A DNA stretch of 64,000 bases from Thuidium tamariscinum. Lineage: Eukaryota; Streptophyta; Bryopsida; Hypnales; Thuidiaceae. The stretch is taken from positions 44,068,821 to 44,132,820 of the forward strand of contig OX344750.2 in NCBI GenBank assembly GCA_947034885.2. The letters are read 5' to 3'. Shown piece by piece: positions 11,348-23,364 of this stretch (position 1 is its first letter; each line of letters opens with the position of its first letter). Both the position numbers and the translations under genes were made by a program. The notes beneath the pieces were generated by a model, which had not been told where the DNA came from, searched no databases, and saw nothing but the letters and a program-made list of their open reading frames with translations.

Positions 11348-13976
11348 TACAAAAGGTGATAGTGTGGATGTTCCTTACATACAATATTTAGCCTTGCAAA
11401 TGAATTAAAATTAATAATCACAGATTCAAAATTTTTGATTGAAGGCCATAGGAATTAAATGAAATAAAATCATATGATATGATTTTTTTTAAACTTTGAT
11501 TTAGTTAGATACTTAGATTGATTGGGTTTTTCACCAAGCATTGAGTGTTAGAAATGCAAGGTCAGGAAGACTTTTTTTTCCTGTGTAATGTAACAATCTT
11601 TGAATGCCTTTATAATAGGATGACCGTTGGATTTTTTTGATCAACTTGTATTTAACCTTATAAATGCTTAAATATTAATGAAAAATATGAAATGTGATAT
11701 ATTGTTACTTATAAAATACAGACTATCATTCTAATTGATTGACTTTGCATTGAATAGCATGAATCATTTGTTTTTCAATTGATTACCATTATATTCATCA
11801 TATACAAACTACATGGCCACAAAGGGTTTAGAGGCCCTTGTAGAATAAAAAATAGGAAATTTAAAAGTTTCTAATACTTCTTGAATATGAAATGTCCAAG
11901 CTACAAAAATCCAATGTTTGTCAAACTTTGAAGTTGAACAAAACCTAACGAAGTTGCTATTTTCAATACATTATATTTTTGAAAATTTCTTTTTGAAGTC
12001 AACTTTTAGCTTCAATTAAATAAATTTGGAAAAGATGGATTATGATTTTTCTATTCAAGATACCTTACAAGGGGGTCCACTGCAATCAAGGTCTTTTACA
12101 ATGTTTAGAGCTATTGGACATGAGTTATCAATAAAATACAGACATACAATACATCGTGTAGGAAAAATCCTATTAGAAATCGATTTGAAAATACAGAAGA
12201 ATACATTCCTAAGAAACAAAAATAGATTAGAATGATGTATGTAGGGCCTCTGCACTGCATTTATTTTGGCAACCAATTTGAGATTTGAGATTTCACATTT
12301 GAAAAGAGAATTAGAACCCTTCAAATTGTTTTTGCTACTTTTATGAAATCAAATATTATAATCTTTTAATCCATAAGTGATATTGTTTTTCCGAAGTTCT
12401 CTATAACATGTGTGCTTTAAATTTATTTGGTTATATCTTCCAAAAAATGGATAAATTATATCAAATTGTTTACTACTCATTATAGTTTAAAAATCTTTGT
12501 AGATGTTCAACAAAAGCTTTCATTAGGAAATCAAGGATTTTTTTACCCACTTGGGAGCTAATCAAATATTTTTGAAGCAATGAATGCCAAAGCTAAAAAG
12601 ATGTGGTGTTTCAAAAAATTGGAGGAATAATCTAACCTTATAATATTTCTATTTTTAGAATTTAGAATTTCCAAATATTTATTTTTCCAAATTCACTTGA
12701 AGCATAAAAAATTTTGATATAAAAAATGATAGATTGTGATTTTTCATTGAACATTCTCTGTAAATGTGTCATTGCTTTCTTGACTTTCTAGTTTCTATAG
12801 GTACCTTTGTGGAAATGTGGGGCTCTATTGAATGAGCATGAAATACACAATATTTTTGAAAAAAAATCCAAATTATGTTAGCTTATTTGAAAATCCAAAT
12901 TTTGTTAGAATAATAAAATCTACATATGTAAAATTTGTACATGGAAATAGATAGTAGATGACTACATGTAGAGGTTCTTCAAATAAAAAAGATAAAATTG
13001 CTTATGATTAGTAGTACCTCGATAACATGTGCATGTAACAATTGTATTATGAAATTTCATTTACATCTCATCTATTAAAAATAAATAAAATTCATTCATT
13101 ATCAATAAAAAAAGAAAAGCCAAATAATGAATGTGGAGCCTTTTAGGAAAAGGTGATTCTAAATTCTAAAGAAATTGAATGTCAATTTCAAAATTGGGGA
13201 AGAATTCCAAGAATGGAGAACACATATTGTTGCTTGTTGATTTGATGTCATTGATGACCAATGTACCAAAGAAAAAATTGTATTGTACATGATGCAATAA
13301 TGTAATAATTGTTTCTATCTCCAAAGTGTTTGTATAGGACAATTGTTTTTTGTGTAGTGATGAATTATAGATCAGTTTAATAATATAAAATAGATTGGAA
13401 GATAGTAAATTCATTTTGATTCTTAAATAGTTCTAAGCAAGTATTAAATGAGACACATGTGTTTAAATATCCAATTATTAAATATTTAAAACAATACATC
13501 ACTTGAACTTTATCCTCAAATTTGAAGAAGTCGTAACAAATCTATCACTTCAGTAGCTGGATTGACCTTTAATGAAATAAGAAATAATTTGTTTTGTATG
13601 AGATTGTTGGAAATTCGTTTAAATAAATTGTAGAGTGTATTTTGAGAATATCGGAATTGATTGATGTTAGGCATGTTAGGCACTTGAACCCCAAATATTT
13701 TGGAGACTAAATTCTTAGATTTCTCAAGTAAAAAGAAGATTCAAAGAGTTTGACAGGCTTTTGGAATTTTAACACCTCCACAATAAAACATTATAATCTT
13801 TCAATCAATAAGTGATATTGTTGTGTTTTATTTTTCTAAGTAATGTTTAACATATCTTGTTTGAATTGTTTTTGTAACATTGAACAAGAGTTTGATAAGG
13901 CTTATAAAAATGTTCATTTTTTCTTCAATTTAGAACAAATTCCAAGAAGATTAAAAAAAGTCTTGGTCATGTATGG
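11348..13976. repeat. AT-rich repeat-derived DNA, no gene seen
   Basis: Fragments of the dispersed family recur: a TTTGAAGTTGAACAAAACC block at ~11927 followed by GAAGTTGCTATTTTC, and CTTTTAATCCATAAGTGATA at ~12363, both related to the left arm of the next element. Open frames such as 12026-12235 fall inside these fragments and have no recognisable product. Nothing else is seen. Confidence 0.45.
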
Positions 13977-14589
13977 TTAACCCCTATAAGACAAGGGTAC
14001 ACTAATTTGGTGTTTCCAAAATCTTGAAGTTAAATAAAACCTAACCAAGTTGCTATTTTTACTGGACTACATTTTGGGAGAAAGTTTTTGAAGTATGCTT
14101 TAAGCTTATATTGAAAATAATAGACTATCATTTTTCTATCTAAGATATTCTGCTAGGGTATCCATCGAAATGATACTTGCATATACTAGATCTTGGATAT
14201 AAAATTACATTAGAAATTCATTTGAAAGAATAGTCCAATACATTTTATTGAGCCAAAACTTGATTGGGGTTATACATTTTAGGTTATTCTAGTTTATTTT
14301 TTTCCTCAAAATTTTTTAGGATTTGACTTGGGAAAAGACTATTGGAAGACTTAAACTCACTTTTACAATTTTTACACCCTCATGAGCAAACATTATAATC
14401 TTTCAATCCAAAAGTGATGATGATGTGTTGGATTTTCCTAATTGATGTCTAGTATGTCTAATTTGAATTTGTACAATTACATTTCTCAAGAAATTGATGA
14501 CGCTCATAATGAAGTAGTCTTTTTGTTGACTTAGTAGAAATTCCAAACAGGTCCAAGGACCAGACGCGTTTCTTACCCTGGAAACATTT

Positions 14590-14920
14590 TTTTAAACTCC
14601 AACTCGGATTTGGCATGTGCGGTTGCCCTACCTCTGGACCCGCGGTCGCCATGTTTGCGGACCCTCGGTCGCCCTCCAGACCTAGGCGAGGTCGCCTACC
14701 AGACCAGCGGTCGCCCTCCAGACCCAATGTCGCCTTACCTTTGGACCCGTTGTCGCCCCCTGAACGCGCGGTCGCCTTACCTTTGGACCTGATGTCGCCC
14801 CCTTGAACGCGCGGTCGCCTCACCGGTGGACCCGCGGTCGCGAAATTAGCCGCGGTCGCCCCTCCAAATTCCAGAGTTTGGCCCTTCACCCGCAGTCTCG
14901 TGTGGGGCGACCGCGGGTAA
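14590..14920 (+). repeat. CpG-rich array 3, upstream of the transposase
   Basis: About eleven copies of a motif near CCCGCGGTCGCC, nearly all in the plus orientation (GGACCCGCGGTCGCCA, ACGCGCGGTCGCC, GACCAGCGGTCGCC), plus one inverted copy (GGGCGACCGCGGG) at ~14905-14917. Subunits with the phrase CTTACCTTTGGACC recur. The array ends about 250 bp before the transposase ATG. In hAT elements transposase binds short repeated motifs in the subterminal regions; that role is a reasonable guess here but is not shown. Confidence 0.8.
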
Positions 14921-14932
14921 ATGGAATGAGGT

Positions 14933-14943
14933 ACTATATATGT
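14933..14943 (+). promoter_or_regulatory. TATA-like box before the transposase
   Basis: ACTATATATGT lies just after the last motif of array 3 and about 225 bp before the transposase ATG at 15167. It is the only TATA-like sequence in the short non-repetitive leader, so the array plus this box could form the element's promoter. Confidence 0.35.
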
Positions 14944-15166
14944 TGGGGGAAGCAATAGTTTCTCATCTTGCTCTGGTGATTAGACTCTTGACTTGAACCT
15001 TCGAAAGAAGCTTCTTGCGGACGTTTGGATTCAACGGAGGACAACTACCTTGCTTTGAGAGGTTTTTAAAATCACTCAAAGTGGGTAGCTTTGTCATTAC
15101 ATCTTTTACACTATTTACTTTATTGATCCAGTGTTTTGGCGCCAAGATCACTTTTAGATTTGCACT

Positions 15167-18100
15167 ATGGTTGGCTCTGGTGGGGGACAGGGAGCAAGCG
15201 ATACACGGAGGGCCACAAAAGATTGGGATCCTTGGCTCATACCATGTACACCTGACGATAATTCGAATTATCCTCGGAAATGTCTATTTTGTGGATGGAG
15301 CAAAGTATTTGTACGAAAGAGGGCATTTAGTCACTTTGGATATGGTGGATCGACAACATCAGAGCGTTGTCCTAAAATCCCTAGGAGTGTGAAGAACAAG
15401 TTTTCAGCATGTGGTGGGGCGGTTCCTAAAGCCATGAGCTTTGAAGAAATGCATGAGGCACCATTAGTTGGTGCCCCAAGCAATGTTGAGGGTGAATCCA
15501 TCATTCAAGAACTAGAGCACATAGAAGTGGGAGGCCGTGGGGATCCTATTGGCTTGAACGAAAGTTAGACTATCGGCCCTGACTCAGTGGATTCTACTCC
15601 AGCTATGGTCGAGAGAACAAGGAGTGGCCCTTCAACTTCTCGTCAAAGAAGTATGGATGAATCATTACAAGTGGGCCTCAGGCAGAAGTTGGATAGGATG
15701 TGGTCCTCTTTCTTTTACGAGGCTAAAATTGCGTTCAACGTTGTGCGACACCCTGCCTTCATCAAGGCTGTGAAAGAAACTGCAGCGGCTGGATTCTTGT
15801 ATCACCCACCCGCAATGAACGCAATCCGCACAAAAATGATTGATGTGAAGAAGGCAGCGGTGAAGAAAGTAGTCACTGAGCGGACAAAACATTCTATTGC
15901 CCAATATGGTGCAACTATTTGTACAGATGGATGGTCAGATACCAATAGACGTCCATTGATGAATATGATGCTTGTTTGTCCAGCCGGGGATACTTTTTTG
16001 GGATCAGTGGACAGTACGGGGCATAAAAAGGACCTAGGGTACACGGTTGAGATGTTGACAAAATACATAGAAGAGGTTGGTCCAGCCAACATTGTCCAAA
16101 TGTGCACAGATAATGCCCCAATAATGACGGGAGCTATGACAAGCTTGGAAGAGAAGTACCCTCACATGTATAAACAAGGATGTGCAGCTCACATTCTAGA
16201 TTTACTTTTGGAGGATTGGGGAAAGGATCAAAGAGTGAAGGATTTGGTCAAGGACTGTAGGAAAATGGTAAAGTTCATTCGAAAATACCACTTCACACTA
16301 GCTGTATTTCGGAAATGGTCACCGAAGAAGGTATTGAGACTTCCAGGAGCAACACGCTTTGCTACCAATTTTCTCATGATAGACCGATTAGTGGAATGCA
16401 AGCAAGCTTTGCACATGGTGATTGCAGACGAGGGGTATATGGCATTCGAGTTCAGTTTGAATGTCAGACAAAATGGAGGTATAATGATGCGCAGAGCAAA
16501 AGATGTTCGACTGAACATTCATTCGGAAGGGTTTTGGATAAGATGCGAGAATTTCTTGCACATGGTAGAGCCCGTGCTCATTGCTCTACGACACTTTGAT
16601 GGAAAAATCCCGACAATGCCAAAAGCTTGGATAATCATGAAAGACTTGAAAAAGCATGTATATTCTCTTAGGGAGCCTCCTTTTCTTTTGACACCGGAGG
16701 TTGCAACGCGCTACGAGAAGAAGTTTGATGCTCGTTGGAAGTTAATGCTAACAAACCTCCACTATGCTGGTGCCCTATTGAATCCATTTTTGGTGGATGT
16801 AGCAGACATTCAAGATGATGGCATTGCTAAGCGAGCTTTAAATCGAGTCATTCGAAAATTGGCCCCTACATTAGGAGTGTCAGTGCTGGAGGCAATGCAG
16901 GAGTTGACGCAATTTGAGGAAAAGACAGGTCCATTCGACCCTTTAGAAGAGGCTCCTGATATTACTCAATGCAACTTATTGCCTCATCAATGGTGGAATC
17001 GAGTAGGTGGTAATGCTCTTCCGAAGATTGCAAAGAGAATTCTAGGCTTGACGTGCTCAACATCTTCATGCGAAAGGAATTGGAGCATGTATTCGTTTGT
17101 GCACAACAAAGTGCGGAACCGCCTAACCACATCCAAGGCAGAAGATTTGGTCTATATCTACACCAACAGTAAATTGGAACGTGAAAAACGTGGACACAAC
17201 CCTGCCCTCTTTTACGAGAAGTATCTTGATGGAGGAGATAGTGAGGAAGAGGACGATGAGCCCTTGCATTCTGCATCAGATGAAGAGATTGGTTTTGATT
17301 ATTATGAAGCCAATGTAATCCGTAGAGAAGAAGAGGATCGCTTGCGTAATAATCCTTGGAATGCAATGATCCCTCCTCGACCGAGTTCGCCTGAATACCC
17401 TACTCGAGATACATATGCGGGTGGCGATGATCGGAACAATTCCATTGATGAAGAACTTTTTCGTTCTCCAGAGGCTGACCGTGTCCATGTGTGGAATGGA
17501 GTGTGGTCACCAAATGCACCATCAAATGTGGGGGAAATTCCTGTTGATAACAACAAAAACGTGGCTCATCCAATGCCACCATCACATTCTCAAGAGAGAT
17601 CTCCAGTACCAACACGTATTCCTTTGAGTGATTCAAGGAATCCTTTGAATGTTGGACAAGCTAGCGTGGGAAGTGAACAAGAAGAAGAAGAAGCTCCCGT
17701 CCAGCAGGGAGATGTCACGGGGATTCCAATTTCCAGAACGATGAATCCATCAACCACCCAAACTACAACAGCTTTGGAATATGATTCAGATGCGCCATTG
17801 AACAGTGTCATATATCGCAATCCTCGCAGGAACTCAACTCCAGCTACAGTGAGAAGGTCGGTTCCAAGTCCTTCAAGAAGGGTGCATCCAATAGCATCCA
17901 CTACGGAAGTAGTACCACAATCTGCTCCACAACCTACCCAAGTGACATCAATGTCACTCCCCGAACAATCATCATTGGAAGCGCATACACGCAATACCGG
18001 AGGGAAAAGACGACGTATTAGAAGGGTTGATGAAAGGACACAAGGGAATCCAAAACGTGCTAACCATGTTGTTCACAAATATAACATGGCGGTGGAGGGC

Positions 18101-18406
18101 TTTACGCAAAGAGTTGGACAATCAAGTTCTGGAGGTCGGCCTCCTTTATCTATTATTGATGGCACTACAGATGCAACGAGGCCTACAAAACGGTTAGTAC
18201 GAGTTGAAAAGGTAGGAGGTATAGATGTTCAGGTGCGAAATTTGCACTCAGAGGTAGAACGTGAAATACAAGCTGAGCCAATATTGAGAGAGGATGACGA
18301 GAACGAAAGCTCAAATGGCAATAGAGGCAGTGGCGAGTCAAATGGAGAATCATACCCTAATGTCGATGAAGTTGAGGGTGATTCGAATTTTTCACCAAGT
18401 GATTAA
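15167..18406 (+). CDS. hAT-superfamily transposase with N-terminal BED-type finger (one in-frame stop)
   Basis: The frame covers 1079 codons plus stop, broken by one in-frame TAG at 15566-15568 after residue 133. The N-terminal part holds a plant BED-type finger (CLFCGW, then SHFGY and a following Cys, residues ~38-70) that would bind the element ends. Beyond the stop come a DUF659-type region and the split RNase H-like core: CTDGWSD (first Asp, ~nt 15920), CTDNAP (second Asp, ~nt 16105) and the CERNW block (catalytic Glu, ~nt 17075), inside the hAT C-terminal dimerisation region. CAAHILD, typical of hAT proteins, is also present. All three acidic residues are intact. About 400 residues follow the dimerisation region, an acidic then Ser/Pro-rich tail with a basic GGKRRRIRR stretch, longer than the usual hAT C-terminus. 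The TAG may be an inactivating mutation or may leave a separate core protein starting at the ATG at 15605. No intron is evident. Confidence 0.9.
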
Positions 18407-19860
18407 ATGTGCAACTAGCAGTCTTGAGAAAAAAAAGTATTATAAAGATCTTCGACAAATGTTTTGTATTGAAGATTAGAAGTAGAAGTTTATAGGCTAG
18501 TACCTTATGTGTGAGTATTTTGTAGTGCTTCATTAGATAATTATACATGTTATAGTGAGACTCACATAAATCCATATTATTATTTGTGTTCGAATGTAAT
18601 TAGTTGATGGTAGTAGGCAATTTCAAAATAGCAACGCAGACAAATCTTTTTTTGTAGACTCTTCGAAGTATAATGATAATACATAAGTTATGAGTTTATT
18701 ATCACTATTTTGATTTTGAGTACTACTGATTTGTATTTCATTAATGTAAAGTCCTTAGACATCCGTTTTTGAATTGGAGAAGAAGAAATGAGCTACAAAA
18801 TTCTCATCCTTCATTATTCATAATTATATAGTAGGGAACTCATTATGATTTTGTAGCACTTTCAATGGTTTCAAACGGGGTTTAGAAGTACATAAGTGTA
18901 AATCCTTGAGAATCATTTGGGATCTTTCAAATCAAGAGTGGATTAATAGATAGGGCCAATTAATCTCTACACACTCAAACGCCATTTTTTAGCAACATGG
19001 CAATTTTGGGCAATTCACTATGAATGGAGATTTTATTATATTTTTTTGAAATTTTCAAACAATATGTGTCCAATGAGTAGCTTTGAGGCCCAACAATGTT
19101 CATAGCTTTTGAAAACATATTTTAAAAGTTATGGCATAATATGTCACTTCCTTAATTCATTTAATTGGTGGGTAGTACGGGTAGAAACAAAAAATTCTTT
19201 AAAAATAATTTTTATAAGAAGTAAAACATTGATATTGGTTTATTAGATTTCTACCTAAGTGCAAAGCTTTGAATCATTTGATTTTGATCAATGAGTCAAA
19301 AGTTATGTCGAGTTTTAGTTAGGAGTATTTTGTGACTAGTTATAGAATCTCTACACTACAAAAGAAGCAGTTCCTGATCCTTTATTAAATTTAGTTTTTT
19401 ACATTTGGAATAATAAAGAAATAGTAGGTGTAGATTGTTTATTATAATATTTTAACCATTGGGATTGGCATTTTCCAATTCTATGAATCAATTGTTCACA
19501 ATTTGGTATTTTAGCTCTTTTCTACTTCTTTCTAGTTATTATAATCTTTTATATGTTGTACAATTCCAAATGATTTGAAATTTTTTGAGCACGTAGCCAA
19601 CTTGCCTTTAAGGATGAATTCAAGAGTATCAAGCAATTTGAACTTTTTTTTCATACAAGTGTAACCTTGTGAAGTGTAGCAGCCAGTATTTTAGCATTGT
19701 TTTAAAAAAAAAATTTGTAACTTGAAATAAAAATATGTTGCAATCTGTATGGTGGAAAATTCTAAAAGTTTTTCTAAACCTTTTCAAACAAGATTACTAT
19801 AAGATCCTATGGTTGCATGTGTTAAAAAAATGTTTTTTCCCCTAAGTCTTGGTGCATGAA
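18407..19860. other. Right arm of the hAT-carrying element, non-coding
   Basis: AT-rich DNA following the transposase stop codon, with no supportable ORF. I see no clear polyadenylation signal that stands out from the AT-rich background. Confidence 0.4.
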
Positions 19861-19869
19861 GTAGAAATC

Positions 19870-20070
19870 TCATTGCCACCCTAAACCCGTAGTCGCCCCT
19901 CACCCGAGTTCGCAGTCCTCTAGGACCCGTGGTCGCTGGAACCCGCGGTCGCCCACTGGAACCCACACCCGAGGTCGCCCACTGGAACCCGCACCCGAGG
20001 TCGCCCTAAAGCTGCAGTCGCCCTGCATTTGGTACCCGCGGTCGCCCTGTCTTCACCCGCAGGCGCCTTA
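19870..20070 (+). repeat. CpG-rich array 4, downstream of the transposase
   Basis: About nine motif copies (CCCGTAGTCGCCCC, CCCGAGTTCGC, CCCGTGGTCGC, CCCGCGGTCGCCC, CCCGAGGTCGCCC) lie in the same orientation as array 3. A subunit ending GTCGCCCACTGGAACCC is tandemly repeated. It lies ~820 bp inside the right end of the element, giving a subterminal array at each end of the transposase gene. Some copies show CG-to-TG or CA changes, as expected from decay of methylated CpG. Confidence 0.8.
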
Positions 20071-20886
20071 CCGGCTTTCCACGTCATTGTCCAAAGCCTG
20101 CCACGTATGCCAAATCCATTTACCATAGGGTAAATTTTTTTTACCTTACTCAACGGGTTGCGACGGGGTAGCGACATGTTGTCACCTGCGACACGCGACG
20201 TCAGACGTCCTACACGACACCAAAACCCAAAAATATGTCCGACAAGAAAACCCTGCTTGTAGGATTCATTTTTGAATGCAATTTTGCAATTTTTGCAATT
20301 TTTTTCCTTCATGGTTTAATTTACTTGCTAGAATAATCTCACTATTACGATTAGTGAATTTTTTTCCATTTAAAAGACATTAATATTTTAGATTTTCCTT
20401 CTATCTTGTACGGTTGTATCTACTTCTACTTAACAATTTCTTTAAATATCAAAATGAAATTTTTTGAAATTTTTTTTCCCTAGATTCTCAACTCAATTTT
20501 GAACTATAAAGATCTAAAACTCAAAACTCTGTAGTGCAAAATTTTTAAGTTTAAAATGTTCAAAGTCAAAAAATTCAGTCCCATAGTGGCATAGATGCAT
20601 AGTGTGCTAAAAAACTTGTTTTTTCTACTTTAAATGCAAATATCTTGCAATTTGTGTAGTCAAAAGTTTTGAAATTTTTTCTACACTTTTTTATAATAGT
20701 AAGGTGTAAGATCATATAGTTATATGAGCAAAAAAAAATTTTACTCTTTGCTATAAAAACATTATATTTATTTCCTTTCTCTATTAGACTACATTTCTAC
20801 AATAATTTTATCAAATACTTCTCACATTCAAAATCGCAATTTTCAATGTTTTTTGGCAGAAAAAAGGGCTTGGTCCTTTAGGGGTT

Positions 20887-21334
20887 AAAAAAAATTCAAA
20901 CTAAGGATTTTACAAAGCTTAACATATTGAAGTAAATTAGATGGTCAATTTTTTTACATTTTAGGGTGATGATATGTTCATTATTGAATTATATAATGGC
21001 AAGTGTACATTTATCTTTAAACCCTAAATTGTAATTGTAGTAGTAGAGTGAAACACGATTGTTTACTATTTAGAATCTTACTTGGAAATTTGTAGACAAG
21101 CTTTTCTAACATTTGGTGCAAATAGAGAGGTTTAAAGTGGCACAACAATTGTATAGGATACTTAGTCACATTTTAATTGGTTGTCATGAACAGGTTTTTC
21201 TTCTAGTGTCTAAAGTGATCTTGAAAGTTTGGCACTGAAACACATCCATTGAACACTTTGGCATTAATTTTTGTACAAGGTTAATATAAAGGTGTAATTC
21301 AATGCAAAATCTTCAAAATATATTGCTTAGTTAT
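20887..21334. other. AT-rich spacer, nothing seen
   Basis: No ORF, repeat boundary or regulatory site that I can support lies between the right end of the hAT-carrying element and the foldback element. Confidence 0.4.
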
Positions 21335-22408
21335 GGGTGATTGCAAGAAACACTTAAAGCCTTTTGTCAAACCTTAGTTTTTAATTTTCTTTTGGCTATA
21401 ACTTTTGTATTTTAGCTCCAAATGACTCAAAATTTATAAAAAAGATACTCATAGATATTATATATCTATAATGAATCTTAGAGATTTTTCAAAACTAATT
21501 TATTATTTCTAAATAGCCCCGAAAATTTCTCACAATACTTGATTTAGGGTTTTTTTGAACCATTTATCTCCAAAAAACAAATTTTAACCTGAAATTTGAA
21601 GAAGATGGTTTCTTAGTAGACTTATAGCTATTGTGCAAAGGAATTCTAAAAATACTTATTTTTATGTGTTGTAGAAGTTTACAAAGAGAGTTTCATTTTG
21701 CATTTCTTCCAAACGTATAAAACATTATTTTGGTAAGTTTTTTGGTCAAATCTCATCACCAAAAAGTTTTTTCAAGTGTTTTATTTTTAAGTATTTTATT
21801 TTAAGAAATCCTTTTCTTTACAAATTGAAATGTCACAAGTTGTATTTTCTTCATTGGAACTTTGGACATAGAATTCTCATAGAATTTCAATGAAGAAAAT
21901 GAAGAAAATACAACTTGTGACAGTTTTATTTGTAAAAAAATACATTAAAATACGAAACTTGAAAAAACTTTTTGGTGATGAGATTTGACCAAAAAACTCA
22001 CCAAAATAATGTTTTATATGTTTGGAAAAAATGCAAAATGAAACTCTCTTTGTAGACTTCTACAACACATAAAAATAAGTACTTTTAGAATTTCTTTGCA
22101 CAATAGCTATAAGTCTACTAAGAAACCATCCTCTTCAAATTTCATGTCAAAATTTGTTTTTTTCGAGATAAACGGTTCAAAAAAACCATGAATCAAGTAT
22201 TGTGAGAAATTTTCGAGGCTATTTAGAAATAATAAATTAGTTTTGAAAAATCTCCAAGATTCATTATAGATACATAATAGCTATGAGTATCCTTTTCATA
22301 AATTTTGAGTCATTTGGAGCTAAAAAACAAAAATTATGACTAAAAAAAATAAAAAATTAGAGTGTGACGAGACATAACAAATAGTACAAGTGTTTCTTGT
22401 AGTCATCC
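21335..22408. mobile_element. Foldback element, family 1 (1.07 kb), copy 1
   Basis: The element is nearly all inverted repeat: two arms of about 530 bp pair around a centre near 21870 (left side TTGGAACTTTGGACATAG, right side ATTTCAATGAAGAAAAT). The outer ends read GGGTGATTGCAAGAAACAC on the left and, on the minus strand, GGATGACTACAAGAAACAC. The flanks are TTAT on the left and TTGT on the right, possibly a decayed 4-bp target duplication. The arms have no coding capacity. A homologous copy with the same ends and centre lies at 51924-53015. The transcript would be a long near-perfect hairpin. Confidence 0.85.
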
Positions 22409-22675
22409 TTGTATTGGATATTTTAATAATCTATGTAGCATAATATTTGAAAAGTATAATACATCCTCAACCCAACTTAATGATGTAGATATGATATTGA
22501 TAAAGTTATATGTAATCCAATAAAAAAAAATTTAATAATATTTTCTTCAATGTGGTAAAAGATTGTTTGACTATCCAATATAAACATTATTGTTGATAGC
22601 ATCATTACATGATTAGGGTTTTGAAACAATGGTGTTAGTGTGTGAACATGAAAATGTGAGCATGTGAACCTTAAG

Positions 22676-22677
22676 TG

Positions 22678-22713
<36 letters not shown>

Positions 22714-22790
22714 TATTGATATAGATATAGATATAGATATAGATATAGATATAGATATAGATATAGAGATATAGAGATATAGATATACTA
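22676..22790 (+). repeat. Compound microsatellite (TA)n (GA)n (GATATA)n
   Basis: A run of TA repeats passes into GA repeats and then into about ten GATATA units with GATATAGA variants. An apparent 106-codon frame on the minus strand through this stretch is only translated microsatellite. Confidence 0.9.
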
Positions 22791-22918
22791 CAACTAATGA
22801 AGGTACTTATAATATAAACCCCTAGAATATAGGTATTTATTATGTAGTTATGTTGCATGGACAATACAATTTGGGTTGGTTTCATAAAAAAGAAATTCAA
22901 ATCATTTAAAACATCTAA

Positions 22919-23359
22919 GGTAGAGGTACCCAACTACTCATAGTTGATCACTTAAGCAATTTTCAAGCAATTTTCAAGCAGATTGTCAACAGTATGACGC
23001 ATATTAAATTTTTGCCAAGTAGGAAGATAGGAAATATGGAGACCACAAATTTTTCAAAATTGTATTCCCCAAATTGAAATTATTGTAATTTTTGAAAGCC
23101 AAAAACTTGCCCAAACTAATAGCCAATGTCTAGATTTTTCCAATTCCAATCATTGGCTAAATAGTTTTTTGCTCACTACTTCCTACTTCCTTGCTCATTA
23201 ATTTGGGACATGTGTCCTAATCTTATTGGGCCCAACTTTGAAATGGAAGAATAAATGCATTTCAAACTTTGGTTGGAAATATATTCTAGTCTTGGTTGGA
23301 AATAGTTGTATTCTATAGGTTGGATATGGATCCCTAGTTGGGAATGGATACCTCTAACT
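22919..23359 (+). mobile_element. TWA-flanked MITE, family A, copy 1 (PIF/Harbinger-like)
   Basis: The terminal inverted repeats are GGTAGAGGTACC on the left and, on the minus strand, AGTTAGAGGTATCC. TAA is present directly outside both ends (22916-22918 and 23360-23362), as expected for the 3-bp target duplication of PIF/Harbinger-type MITEs. Internal landmarks are AGGAAGATAGGAAATATGG and CTTATTGGGCCCAAC. There is no ORF. A second copy follows directly and others lie at ~50115 and 59948. Confidence 0.7.
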
Positions 23360-23364
23360 TAAGT

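Larger units (their letters stand above)
13977..20886 (+). mobile_element. ~6.9 kb element carrying a hAT transposase between two CpG-rich arrays
   Basis: The left boundary TTAACCCCTATAAGACAAGG and the right boundary (minus strand) TTAACCCCTAAAGGACCAAG match at 17 of 20 positions. Between them lie, in order, an AT-rich left arm, CpG-rich array 3, a TATA-like box, a BED/hAT transposase frame, a ~1.4 kb AT-rich right arm and CpG-rich array 4. The left arm is shared with several shorter copies in the first 14 kb, which could be non-autonomous relatives. hAT elements make 8-bp target duplications, and I find none at these ends; instead TTAA is present on both sides. Either a hAT element sits inside an older TTAA-type element, or this group has unusual ends. 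The boundaries are seen in the sequence; that the whole is one mobile unit is inferred. Confidence 0.6.

Noticed and set aside
21335-22408. Foldback element as a microRNA precursor gene
   Set aside because: The hairpin is far longer than a miRNA precursor, has two dispersed copies with shared ends and a possible target duplication, and so is better explained as a mobile element.
22613-22933. 106-codon minus-strand frame rich in Tyr and Ile
   Set aside because: It is the translation of the TA/GA/GATATA microsatellite.
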